DNA of 64,000 nucleotides from Planobacterium oryzisoli (GTDB lineage Bacteria; Bacteroidota; Bacteroidia; Flavobacteriales; Weeksellaceae): NCBI RefSeq assembly GCF_015354315.1, contig NZ_JADKYY010000001.1, positions 248,001 to 312,000 of the forward strand, read 5' to 3'. Shown piece by piece: positions 9,763 to 18,260 of this stretch (position 1 is its first letter; each line of letters starts with the position of its first letter). The notes under the pieces were generated by a model. It saw only the letters and a program-made list of their open reading frames with translations, ran no database searches and was not told where the DNA came from. The position numbers and the translations under genes were made by a program.

Positions 9763-10712
9763 AAAATTTTACATCCGTACATGATATCAAAAACATAAAA
9801 GGAATACTCTCTAAGGCACTCGCCATTAAGCAAGATCCTTTTTCCAATAAAAGTTTAGGACAGAACAAAACCCTGGGTTTGGTTTTTCTTAATCCCAGCC
9901 TACGTACCCGTCTCTCCAGCCAACAGGCAGGATGGAATCTGGGCATGCACGTACAGGTTTTAAATGCAGGACAGGACGCCTGGACCTGGGAGTTTTCGGA
10001 AGGCACCGTAATGGACGGCTCCACTACGGAGCATGTAAAAGAAGCAGCGCGGGTGCTCTCCAGGTACTGCGATGTGATTGGAATCCGCGCTTTTCCTCTT
10101 CTTCAGGACAGGGAAGAGGACTATAGCGAACCGGTTCTCTCTGCCTTTTTAAAGTACGCCACGGTGCCGGTGGTTTCCTTGGAATCTGCTACACGGCACC
10201 CGCTTCAGAGCTTTGCAGACCTTATTACCATTGAGCAGACCTGGAAAGAGGCCCGCCCCCCCAAAGTAGTCCTTACCTGGGCGCCCCATACCAAGGCGCT
10301 TCCACACTGCGTGGCTAACTCCTTTTCCGAATGGATGATTAAGGCCGATGTGGATTTTTCCATTGCCAATCCTATTGGGTACGACCTTAGCCCTGAATTT
10401 GTTCAAGATACTCCGGTGTACCATGACCAGATGGAGGCACTTAAGGACGCCGATTATGTCTATGTAAAAAACTGGTCCAGCTTCGAGCAGTACGGAACTA
10501 TGCCCCCGGTGGAGAAGGATTGGATGCTGGGAGAGGATTTCTTGCTCAAGAATCCTTCCGCACGAATTATGCACTGTTTGCCCGTTAGAAGAAATCTCGA
10601 ACTAGGGGATGCTCTGCTAGATAGTAACAACCAACTGGTGTACGAGCAGGCAGCAAACCGAACCCTAGCCATGCAGACTGTTTTAAGTGAACTACTTTCC
10701 CCTACGCTATGA
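9759..10712 (+). CDS. argF': N-succinyl/N-acetylornithine carbamoyltransferase (ArgF')
   Basis: A 317-residue transcarbamylase acting on an N-acylated ornithine. The carbamoyl-phosphate loop SLRTR is at residues 47-51 and HCLPVRRN lies near the C-terminus. ATRHPLQSFADLITIE and VLTWAPH match what I recall of the Bacteroides fragilis succinylornithine enzyme. The residue known to set acyl specificity (Glu92 in the Xanthomonas acetylornithine enzyme, Pro90 in the Bacteroides enzyme) is Thr90 here. That excludes the classic acetyl-type Glu but does not settle the substrate. It overlaps argD by four bases and argB by four. Confidence 0.88.
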   Translation: MKNFTSVHDIKNIKGILSKALAIKQDPFSNKSLGQNKTLGLVFLNPSLRTRLSSQQAGWNLGMHVQVLNAGQDAWTWEFSEGTVMDGSTTEHVKEAARVLSRYCDVIGIRAFPLLQDREEDYSEPVLSAFLKYATVPVVSLESATRHPLQSFADLITIEQTWKEARPPKVVLTWAPHTKALPHCVANSFSEWMIKADVDFSIANPIGYDLSPEFVQDTPVYHDQMEALKDADYVYVKNWSSFEQYGTMPPVEKDWMLGEDFLLKNPSARIMHCLPVRRNLELGDALLDSNNQLVYEQAANRTLAMQTVLSELLSPTL

Positions 10713-11497
10713 GTACCCTCTACATAATTAAAATAGGAGGAGAAACCCTGGAAAAGCCTGAGGTCCTCACCGAGCTTTTAAAAACCCTCGGGGCTACCAA
10801 GAAGCAGTATATTCTGGTACACGGAGGGGGAAGACTGGCTAGTTCAGTATCCGAAAAATTAGGCATTCCCCAAACCATGGTGGAGGGAAGAAGGATAACC
10901 TCTGAGAAGACCATGGAAGTCTGTACCATGGTGTATGCCGGATACTACAGCAAACAATTGGTCGCGCGTCTTCAAAGCGAAGGAATTAACGCACTTGGAA
11001 TGTGCGGGGCCGATCTAGGATCCATCGCTGCAGTAAAGCGGCCGAAGGAGCCTGTGGATTTTGGAATGGTAGGTGATATTGCCCATGTACAGCCTAAGGT
11101 TTTTTCCATGCTACTGGGCCAAGGTGTGGTCCCTGTGGTAAGTGCAGTAACGATGGGAGAGGATTTTCAGCTTCTTAATACCAATGCCGATGTACTGGCA
11201 AGTGAGATAGCCATTGCCATGACGGGAATGCATCAGGTGCAGCTGCTTTACTGCTTCGAAAAGAAAGGCGTTTTGCTCGATCCTAATAACGAGCAGAGCG
11301 CTTTGGAGTACTTAACCCCACAGGAGTTCTTAACCCTTAGAGCCTCGGGGCAAATCTCCCATGGTATGGTACCTAAGCTGCAGAGCGGTTTTAAAGCACT
11401 GGGCCATGGGGTAGAGGGTTGTAGTATAATCTCCTCTGAAGCACTTGAGGATAAATTACAGGGACGCAGCTGTGGTACAGCGCTTAAAATAGCATGA
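10709..11497 (+). CDS. argB: Acetylglutamate kinase
   Basis: A 262-residue amino-acid kinase that phosphorylates the gamma-carboxyl of N-acylglutamate. The N-terminal KIGGETL and the glycine loop VHGGGRLAS (about residues 38-46) are the ATP-binding elements. A C-terminal GMVPKLQSGFKAL segment corresponds to the usual lysine-containing motif of the family. It overlaps both neighbours by four bases. Confidence 0.92.
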   Translation: MSTLYIIKIGGETLEKPEVLTELLKTLGATKKQYILVHGGGRLASSVSEKLGIPQTMVEGRRITSEKTMEVCTMVYAGYYSKQLVARLQSEGINALGMCGADLGSIAAVKRPKEPVDFGMVGDIAHVQPKVFSMLLGQGVVPVVSAVTMGEDFQLLNTNADVLASEIAIAMTGMHQVQLLYCFEKKGVLLDPNNEQSALEYLTPQEFLTLRASGQISHGMVPKLQSGFKALGHGVEGCSIISSEALEDKLQGRSCGTALKIA

Positions 11498-12555
11498 TGG
11501 ACTTTACGTACACGCACGCACTCGAGTTATTAAAACAGCTGATTAAAACCCCTTCCCTTAGCAGGCAGGAGGATAAGGCCGCAAATCTTTTTACCAGCAC
11601 GATGAAGTGTCTTGGGATTCCCTACAGGCGCAAGGGCAATAATGTATGGGCCCAGAGCGCCTATTTCGATCCCTCTAAGCCTACGCTGCTACTTAACTCG
11701 CACCACGATACGGTTGCGCCCAGCACTCTCTACACCAAGGATCCTTTCGGTGCAGAAGTTTGTGATTCAAAGCTCTACGGACTGGGAAGTAACGATGCGG
11801 GAGCGTCCCTGGTTGGGCTCTTTACTGTGTTTGTAAACAACTATTTCACAAAAGGAAAATACAACCTGGTCTTTGCAGCTACCGCAGAAGAAGAGATTTC
11901 AGGCTCAGAAGGTATAGCCTCTATTTTGCAGGAGCTCCCTCTAATTGACTGCGCCATTGTAGGCGAACCTACACAGATGCGCGCAGCTACCGCAGAAAAA
12001 GGACTTCTGGTGGTAGACTGCAGAGTGGTTGGAAAGAGCTCCCATGCCGCCCATCCCAATGCCCTAAATCCCATTTACTTGGCGGTGGAGCATATAGTAA
12101 AGCTAAAAAACTACCGTTTTGAAAAAACATCTTCGCTTCTGGGGCAGGTGCACGTAGCGGTCAGCATATTTAATGCCGGGGAGAAACACAATGTAGTTCC
12201 CGCAGAGGCTCATTTCACTATGGATGTGCGGCTCAACGAATGCTACACGCCCGAGCAAATAGTCGAGGAATTACAGAGCTTGCTGCCCGGGGTAGAACTC
12301 AAACCACGCTCCCTAAGGCTTAGGCCATCCTCTATAGCGCCGGACCATCCCCTGGTAACTACTGCGCTTAATCTGGGCATAGACACCTTTGGCTCGCCTA
12401 CGGTCTCGGACCAGGCGCTGCTTCCTTTCCCATCCATTAAGATGGGAATAGGCGATTCGCTTCGTTCCCACACGGCGGATGAATTTATCTTTTTAAATGA
12501 ATTAAAGGAAGGAATAGAAATGTACGATGCCTTCCTTCAAAAGCTTCTTAACTAA
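11494..12555 (+). CDS. argE: N-acylornithine/N-acylcitrulline deacylase (M20)
   Basis: A 353-residue M20-family metallohydrolase. Metal ligands and the catalytic acid are visible as NSHHDTV, GSNDAGAS and the Glu-Glu pair in TAEEEISGSEG. Because ArgF' carbamoylates acylated ornithine, the natural substrate should be N-acylcitrulline. The start ATGATG at 11494 overlaps the argB stop; either ATG is possible. Confidence 0.9.
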   Translation: MMDFTYTHALELLKQLIKTPSLSRQEDKAANLFTSTMKCLGIPYRRKGNNVWAQSAYFDPSKPTLLLNSHHDTVAPSTLYTKDPFGAEVCDSKLYGLGSNDAGASLVGLFTVFVNNYFTKGKYNLVFAATAEEEISGSEGIASILQELPLIDCAIVGEPTQMRAATAEKGLLVVDCRVVGKSSHAAHPNALNPIYLAVEHIVKLKNYRFEKTSSLLGQVHVAVSIFNAGEKHNVVPAEAHFTMDVRLNECYTPEQIVEELQSLLPGVELKPRSLRLRPSSIAPDHPLVTTALNLGIDTFGSPTVSDQALLPFPSIKMGIGDSLRSHTADEFIFLNELKEGIEMYDAFLQKLLN

Positions 12556-12567
12556 AGTACAAGCACC

Positions 12568-13890
12568 ATGAAAAAAAAAGCCACACCCATTTGGTCAAAA
12601 TCCTCTGAAGAGCAGAGCGCATTTGAAGGGATCCATGAATTTACAGTAGGAAGAGACCGTGAGTTTGACCTGCTGCTTGCCCCCTTCGATATGGAAGGTA
12701 CCAAGGCACACACCACCATGCTGGAGCGTATAGGTCTGCTTTCTAGGGAGGAGCTTTCTCTTGTGCTCGAGGCACTGGACCAGATGCTTGAGCGGTGCAG
12801 AGAGGGCCGCTTTTCGCTCGATCCTAATGTAGAGGATGTACACAGTCAGATTGAATACGAACTGATACAAAGCTTGGGCGCTGTGGGCGAGAAAATCCAT
12901 ACCGGACGAAGTAGAAACGACCAGGTGCTTACTGCCATAAAATTGTATCTACGAAGCGAAATCCAGCAGATAGCAGAACTAGTGGAACGTCTTTTTGTGG
13001 TACTGACTTCCCTTGCAGGAAAGTTCCGGGAGGAGCTTATGCCCGGCTATACGCACTACCAGATTGCCATGCCCTCCTCGGTGGGACTTTGGCTCTCAAG
13101 CTACGCCGAGAGCCTTACCGACGATCTGGAGCTTCTCTCTGCGGCCCAGCGCATAGCCCTTAAAAACCCTTTAGGTTCGGGAGCCGGTTACGGATCGTCC
13201 TTTCCTTTGGACCGGAGGCTTACTACCGATTTACTGGGGTTTAAGTCCATGCACGTAAATTCCATCTACGCGCAGAAGTCCCGTGGGAAGACCGAGCGTT
13301 TTCTGGCCGTGGCCATGGCCTCTATTGGAAGCACCATTGGCGGGCTATCCAACGATCTGTGCCTTTATTTGGGGCAGAACTTTGGCTTTTTCTCGTTTCC
13401 AGATACCATTACGACCGGATCGAGCATTATGCCCCATAAAAAGAATCCTGACGTCTTTGAGCTGATCCGTGCAAAGACCTCGCGGCTGCAGTCGCTGCCT
13501 TCGGAACTGACCCTGCTCTCCCATAATCTAGCCACTGGATACAACCGCGATATGCAGCTGACCAAGGAAATTCTTTTTCCTGCTATACAGGAGCTTAAAT
13601 CCTGTCTTAAGATGCTCATTGGCGTTCTTCCAGAGCTCAAAGTAGAGAAGGGACTTTTAAATGATCCCAAATATGAGTATCTTTTCAGCGTAGAGAAGAT
13701 AAACCAACTGATGCAGAAAGGCACGACCTTTCGCCAGGCCTACCAAGAGGTGGGAAAGTCCATTCAAAACGGCTGCTACACGTACGAGCCCTCGGAGCTA
13801 CACTACAGCCACGTGGGAAGCGTGGGGGTTTTGGGACTGGACCTTATCGGCAAAGATTTCTACGAGGTTCTTGAAAAAATAAAGGAATGA
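12568..13890 (+). CDS. argH: Argininosuccinate lyase
   Basis: A 440-residue member of the fumarase/aspartase superfamily that splits argininosuccinate to arginine and fumarate. The superfamily signature GSSIMPHKKNP is near residues 284-294, and TGRSRNDQV and TPGYTH-like MPGYTHYQ are present. Length is normal. It is the last biosynthetic gene of the operon and overlaps the Lrp gene by four bases. Confidence 0.95.
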   Translation: MKKKATPIWSKSSEEQSAFEGIHEFTVGRDREFDLLLAPFDMEGTKAHTTMLERIGLLSREELSLVLEALDQMLERCREGRFSLDPNVEDVHSQIEYELIQSLGAVGEKIHTGRSRNDQVLTAIKLYLRSEIQQIAELVERLFVVLTSLAGKFREELMPGYTHYQIAMPSSVGLWLSSYAESLTDDLELLSAAQRIALKNPLGSGAGYGSSFPLDRRLTTDLLGFKSMHVNSIYAQKSRGKTERFLAVAMASIGSTIGGLSNDLCLYLGQNFGFFSFPDTITTGSSIMPHKKNPDVFELIRAKTSRLQSLPSELTLLSHNLATGYNRDMQLTKEILFPAIQELKSCLKMLIGVLPELKVEKGLLNDPKYEYLFSVEKINQLMQKGTTFRQAYQEVGKSIQNGCYTYEPSELHYSHVGSVGVLGLDLIGKDFYEVLEKIKE

Positions 13891-14366
13891 AGACACTAGA
13901 CAGCACCGACCAGCGTATACTCAACCTGCTTCAGGAGGATTCTACCCTGGCCGTAAAGGAAATAGCAGAGAAGGTAGGGCTTTCTTTCTCGCCTACCTAC
14001 GAGAGGATTAAAACGATGAAGCAGGCCGGTATTATAGAGAAGTATGTGGCACTTTTAAACCCGGACCGCGCAGGCTTTGAACTTATGGCCTACTGCAATA
14101 TCACCCTGAAGGAACAGTCCCTGGAAAAACTCCATATCTTTGAACAGCAAATTGGGGGAAGGCCCGAGGTCTTGGAAGTGGTGAGCCTAAGTGGCACCTA
14201 TGATTATATGATCAAGGTCGTTTCAAAGAATATTAAAGACTACAATCAGTTTGTTACCGAGGTCATTGCCAATATACCCAATATCGGACAGTACCACAGC
14301 CATATTGTACTCTCGGTAATAAAAAGAGAAACCAAACTCACATTTACCCCCGATGAAGAAGTTTAA
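13887..14366 (+). CDS. Lrp/AsnC-family transcriptional regulator
   Basis: A 159-residue regulator with an N-terminal winged helix (DQRILNLLQEDSTLAVKEIA, then an SPTYERIKTMKQAGII recognition region) and a C-terminal RAM/AsnC ligand-binding domain. It is translationally coupled to argH and lies at the end of the arginine operon. An amino-acid-sensing role controlling this operon is therefore the obvious inference. No classical ArgR is seen in the window. Target sites are not proven; the repeats at 5744-5787 are candidates. Confidence 0.88.
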   Translation: MKTLDSTDQRILNLLQEDSTLAVKEIAEKVGLSFSPTYERIKTMKQAGIIEKYVALLNPDRAGFELMAYCNITLKEQSLEKLHIFEQQIGGRPEVLEVVSLSGTYDYMIKVVSKNIKDYNQFVTEVIANIPNIGQYHSHIVLSVIKRETKLTFTPDEEV

Positions 14367-14715
14367 GATTCAGCGCACCCCTTTCCAGGTGCCTACTACC
14401 GACGGAAAGACCATCCTGGAACATTTTGGTTCTTCCAACCAAAATCCCGAAGTTTCCATTGCAGCGATGATTGCCCCGGCCGGATGGAGCGAGCCGTTTC
14501 AGACACCGGAATTTGACGAGTATACCCTGGTGCTGCAAGGCCGAAAACAGTTTGAACTAGAAGGAGAGACTATTGTACTGCACCAAGGGGAGAGCATCCG
14601 TATCAGTGGGGGTACCCGCGTGCGCTACTCCAATCCTTTCCTCGAAGAATGCCATTACGTCTCGGTGTGCCTTCCTGCATTCTCTATAGAGACCGTCCAC
14701 CGCGAAGAGGATTAA
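14353..14715 (+). CDS. Cupin-domain protein
   Basis: A 120-residue single-domain cupin. Cupin motif 1 is loosely visible around EYTLVLQGRKQFELEGETIVLHQGESI, with the later strands after it. It overlaps the regulator gene by 14 bases, so it is the last gene of the arginine operon. Substrate and reaction are unknown. The first cupin motif is short of histidines, so a metal-binding enzymatic role is uncertain. Confidence 0.75.
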   Translation: MKKFKIQRTPFQVPTTDGKTILEHFGSSNQNPEVSIAAMIAPAGWSEPFQTPEFDEYTLVLQGRKQFELEGETIVLHQGESIRISGGTRVRYSNPFLEECHYVSVCLPAFSIETVHREED

Positions 14716-15323
14716 AGCACTATTCCTTTTTCTACCAGTGCGTCAGAGAGTTCTAGCTCCGAATGCACATGTACTACATCAAATCCTAATTTCTCTGCCG
14801 TAAGGATATTCTGGTAGTTGTCGTCAATAAATATACTCTCTTTGGGATCCAGTGAGTAGCGCTCTATAAGCAGCTGAAAAATCTCTGGATCCGGTTTAAT
14901 GAGTTTCTCCTCGCCCGATACGACAATTTTTCCCTCGAAGAGACTGAAAAAGTCATAGTGCTCCAGTGCATAGGGGAAGGTTTCGTGCGACCAGTTGGTA
15001 AGCCCGTAGAGGGGGTAACGATTTTGGGCAAGACGTCTTAATACCTCCACATTCTGTTTGATTTCCCCTTTGAGCATCGTGCTCCAGTTCTGGTAGTATG
15101 CCCGGATGTCCGCCTCCCAGTCGGGATGCATCGCTACCAGCAGCTCCGTGGCCTCAGAAAGACTTCGTCCTTTATCCTGCTGTGCATTCCACTCGTCACT
15201 GGCAATCTTTGAGAGAAAGAACTCCATAGTTTCCTCAGAATCAAAATGCGACGAAAAATAGTACCGTGGGTTCCAGTCCATAAGAACTCCACCGAAATCA
15301 AAAACCAGTGCTTTCTTATGCAT
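14712..15323 (-). CDS. HAD-superfamily hydrolase (YihX/haloacid dehalogenase type)
   Basis: A 203-residue HAD phosphatase. Motif I is DFGGVLMDW near the N-terminus, motif II is the Thr/Ser in YGLTNWS, and motif III/IV is KPDPEIF with FIDDNYQNI. Glycine in place of the second motif-I aspartate is common in the YihX-like branch. It is convergent with the cupin gene, overlapping it by four bases, and overlaps the antiporter gene upstream by eight bases, suggesting a two-gene operon with it. The substrate is unknown. Confidence 0.85.
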   Translation of the reverse strand: MHKKALVFDFGGVLMDWNPRYYFSSHFDSEETMEFFLSKIASDEWNAQQDKGRSLSEATELLVAMHPDWEADIRAYYQNWSTMLKGEIKQNVEVLRRLAQNRYPLYGLTNWSHETFPYALEHYDFFSLFEGKIVVSGEEKLIKPDPEIFQLLIERYSLDPKESIFIDDNYQNILTAEKLGFDVVHVHSELELSDALVEKGIVL

Positions 15324-16629
15324 GTGCGGGGCTTTTTTTTGCGGGTTTAAAAAGAATATAAAGTAAAGTTATTGCAAGCAGCAAATGCAGATAGTATGCC
15401 TGAAAAAAGAGCTCTGAAAATCCCAGAGTGTAGCTGCTTAAGGAAATAAGCAGTAGGATCTGCGCGCCATAAGGCACCAGTCCCTGCACGTAGCAGGCGA
15501 ATATATCCAATACCGAGGCTGTGTCTTTGGGGTCCAGAGCGTAGTTATCTCCTATTTCCTTGGAGACTTTCCCGGAGATAAGAATGGAGATGGTGTTGTT
15601 GGCCATACAAAGATTGGTAAGACTTACTAGGCCCCCTACCCCCAGTAGCGCCGTTCTTTCTGATCCGATGAGCCGTTGGATGCCTGTAAGGATGAAGCGG
15701 ATGCCTCCGGCCCGATCTACCAGGGCCGCCAGCCCTCCGGTGAGCAGTGAGAGGAAGAATATCTCCGACATACTGGTAAACCCTTCGTAGGACGATTTGG
15801 TGAACTGCATAAAATCGAGGCTTCCCATAGTGATTCCAAGAACCCCAGCAGAGACAAGTCCTAAAAACAGAGTGACAAAAACGTTAACTCCCGCTACGGC
15901 CAATAGTATAACCAAGAGGTACGGAGCAATTAGTAGCGGATTGTACGGAAGGGAAGTGGTAGAGCTTTGCACGGAGGAGGCCTCTGGGGCTGCCCATACG
16001 AAAAGGGCAATGGCAAGGAGCGCTGCAGGCAGCGCGAGCTTGAAATTCGCCCGAAACTTATCCCTCATCTCGCATCCCACACTCTGCGTGGCAGCGATGG
16101 TGGTATCGGAAATGATGGAAAGGTTATCCCCGAACATAGCACCACAGAGCAGCGCTGCTGCAGGAAGACCTAGGGGCGTATGGCTTTGGCGCGCCATTTC
16201 CAGTACCACGGGCGCCAGGGTAACGATGGATCCTACGGAAGTTCCTGAAGCAAAGGAAAGAAAGGAGGCAATGACAAACACACCCGCCGCAAAGTAGGCA
16301 GGCGAGATATAGTCCATTCCCATCTGTACGATGGCATCAATGCTTCCTGAGGCTTTCGATACCGTGGCAAAGGCTCCGGCAAGAAGGTAGATAATACACA
16401 TGGTAAGTATCTTCCCATCGCCGCAGCCTTTAAGAAATACGTCCATTTTCCCGCTTACAGATCCTTTAAAAAGAACAAAGGCTGCTACAATACCGATCAT
16501 GGCTGCAATCGGGGAGGGCAGGGCATAGAAGTCATTATTGTAAATGCCTGAGCCAAGGAACGTCAGGACAAATACGAGTAAAGGGACAATACCTAGAAAA
16601 GTCGCTTTCTTTTGTGCTATTTCATTCAT
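15316..16629 (-). CDS. NhaC-family Na+/H+ antiporter
   Basis: A 437-residue integral membrane protein with about eleven or twelve hydrophobic segments. It carries the NhaC-type core FASGTSVGSIVTLAPVVLEMA and GAMFGDNLSIISDTTIAATQSVGCEM. Such proteins exchange sodium (or malate/lactate in some relatives) for protons at the inner membrane. The precise ion or substrate cannot be read from the sequence. The start ATG at 16629 gives a normal-length protein. Confidence 0.85.
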   Translation of the reverse strand: MNEIAQKKATFLGIVPLLVFVLTFLGSGIYNNDFYALPSPIAAMIGIVAAFVLFKGSVSGKMDVFLKGCGDGKILTMCIIYLLAGAFATVSKASGSIDAIVQMGMDYISPAYFAAGVFVIASFLSFASGTSVGSIVTLAPVVLEMARQSHTPLGLPAAALLCGAMFGDNLSIISDTTIAATQSVGCEMRDKFRANFKLALPAALLAIALFVWAAPEASSVQSSTTSLPYNPLLIAPYLLVILLAVAGVNVFVTLFLGLVSAGVLGITMGSLDFMQFTKSSYEGFTSMSEIFFLSLLTGGLAALVDRAGGIRFILTGIQRLIGSERTALLGVGGLVSLTNLCMANNTISILISGKVSKEIGDNYALDPKDTASVLDIFACYVQGLVPYGAQILLLISLSSYTLGFSELFFQAYYLHLLLAITLLYILFKPAKKSPAHA

Positions 16630-16647
16630 AAATTACCGGATGGTGGA

Positions 16648-17082
16648 TTAAAATTCGTAGCGGGAAAATTGGTATCCCTCTTTAGTTTGCGTTGCAAAAA
16701 TATGCTCTAAACCATTACTGAGCAAAAGTCCCTGTGCATTTACTACACTGTTGTAGCGAGCGATCTGCTCAAAAGTAGATTGGGAGAGGGAAATATGGGG
16801 CGCTTTACATTCGATGAGAAGTTCAGTGGTAAGTTTGCGCGAGACTAAAATATCCAGACGTTTGGTTACCTTTCCAAGGACAATCTTTTTTTCGCACAGA
16901 AGGGCAGAAAGTGCATAGCCTTTGTCCTGTATAAGATAGTGGATCCAGTGCTGACGTACCCATTCTTCCGGGCTGAGCAGCAGGTAGCTGCGACGCGTAG
17001 GGTCATAAATAAAAAACTTATCTTTGTCTTTCCTGATTTTAAAATCGTACGTCGAAGGGAAATTCAAAGCCTGTAGCTGCAC
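16648..17082 (-). CDS. Small HsdR_N-type nuclease-fold protein
   Basis: A 144-residue protein related to the N-terminal domain of type I restriction subunit R. LLIECKAPHISLSQSTFEQI (about residues 90-110) fits a PD-(D/E)xK nuclease core. There are no helicase, specificity or methyltransferase genes nearby, so it is not part of a restriction system here. A gene of this type beside holA is, as I recall, common in Flavobacteriia. Translation appears to start at GTG (17082), with five bases between it and the divergent holA ATG. Function unknown. Confidence 0.75.
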   Translation of the reverse strand: MQLQALNFPSTYDFKIRKDKDKFFIYDPTRRSYLLLSPEEWVRQHWIHYLIQDKGYALSALLCEKKIVLGKVTKRLDILVSRKLTTELLIECKAPHISLSQSTFEQIARYNSVVNAQGLLLSNGLEHIFATQTKEGYQFSRYEF

Positions 17083-17087
17083 CGTTT

Positions 17088-18122
17088 ATGAAAGAGTTAG
17101 ATTTATTGCTCAAAAATATCAAAAATAAAGAACTTCAACCGGTTTATTTTTTTCATGGAGAGGAACCCTATTTCATGGATGCAGCGGTAAAGTGCCTGGA
17201 AGAAGAAGTGCTGGAGCAGCAGGACCGCGCCTTTGGACAAACCGTAGTATACGGAAAAGATACTTCGCTTGCTGAAATTCTCTCTCTCGCGCAGCAGTTT
17301 CCAATGATGGGCCCTTACAATCTTATTATAGTCAAAGAAGCGCAGGATTTGCGCTGGGCAGAGGCCGAATCCACTCAATTCGAGCAGTATTTAAATCAAC
17401 CGGTCTTAACCACCATTCTGGTCTTTGCACATAAGTATAAGAAACTAGACGCGCGCAAGAAATTCACTAAGAAACTTTCCGCCTCCAAGTGGCTCCATTA
17501 CAGTGAACCGGTTAAAGACTACCAGCTAGCGCAGTGGATCGAAGGCTATTTACGAAAGCAGAATTTAAAAGCGGATCCCAAGGTAGCACCTCTTTTGGCG
17601 GAATACCTAGGCAACGATCTCTCCCGCATTGTCAATGAACTGGATAAACTCAAGATGATTTTGGGGGAAAAAACGCTGGATTTAAAGGCAGTAGAAACAT
17701 ATATTGGAATAAGTAAAGACTACAATGTCTTTGAACTGCAAAGGGCCCTGGGAGAGAAAAACTTAGACCGCGCGATGCAAATTGCGTTCTATGTAGGAAG
17801 AAACACCAAGAGTAACCCCATGGTCCTTACGGTGGGTACGCTGTATAATTTCTTTTCAGGTCTTATTATATTTCATACAATGCGTGGATCCTCAAGAGAG
17901 GAAATGGCCTCTGCTATGGGCATAAGTCCTTTTTTCCTAAAGGACTACGAGCGCGCGGCCGCTTTCTATCCGCTAAAAACCGCAACCAAAATTATCTCCA
18001 TTTTGCGGGAAACCGACATGAAAGTAAAAGGTCTGGGCGCAGGATCCGCCACGGACGAGGAGCTTTTAAAAGAGATGGTATATAAAATTCTGCATGCAGA
18101 CAGACTGAAAATTTCTACCTAA
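17088..18122 (+). CDS. holA: DNA polymerase III subunit delta
   Basis: A 344-residue HolA-like clamp-loader subunit. The N-terminal PVYFFHGEEPYFMDAAVKCLEE, followed by MMGPYNLIIVKEAQDL, is typical of the delta subunit ATPase-fold domain, with the collar-type helical domain at the C-terminus. It would load the beta clamp onto primed DNA. The start is fixed by the divergent small gene only five bases away. Confidence 0.88.
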   Translation: MKELDLLLKNIKNKELQPVYFFHGEEPYFMDAAVKCLEEEVLEQQDRAFGQTVVYGKDTSLAEILSLAQQFPMMGPYNLIIVKEAQDLRWAEAESTQFEQYLNQPVLTTILVFAHKYKKLDARKKFTKKLSASKWLHYSEPVKDYQLAQWIEGYLRKQNLKADPKVAPLLAEYLGNDLSRIVNELDKLKMILGEKTLDLKAVETYIGISKDYNVFELQRALGEKNLDRAMQIAFYVGRNTKSNPMVLTVGTLYNFFSGLIIFHTMRGSSREEMASAMGISPFFLKDYERAAAFYPLKTATKIISILRETDMKVKGLGAGSATDEELLKEMVYKILHADRLKIST

Positions 18123-18260
18123 CCGTACGGAATTTTAAATTATGCAACTGATTAAAAGAGATATCCCGATTGATAAAAAACATGGATTTGCATTGCAGAG
18201 ACAAACCAAAATGACGAATTTTACGCAATCAAAATAACTTTACATTACTATACTATAACT

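Noticed and set aside
16648-17082. Type I restriction-modification system
   Set aside because: Only a small HsdR_N-type domain; no helicase, HsdM or HsdS nearby, and its neighbour is a housekeeping replication gene.
18142-18237. 31-codon ORF between holA and trxB
   Set aside because: Opens with ATG and has no internal stop, but shows no family, no promoter and no clear ribosome-binding site. Could be chance in a 138-base gap.
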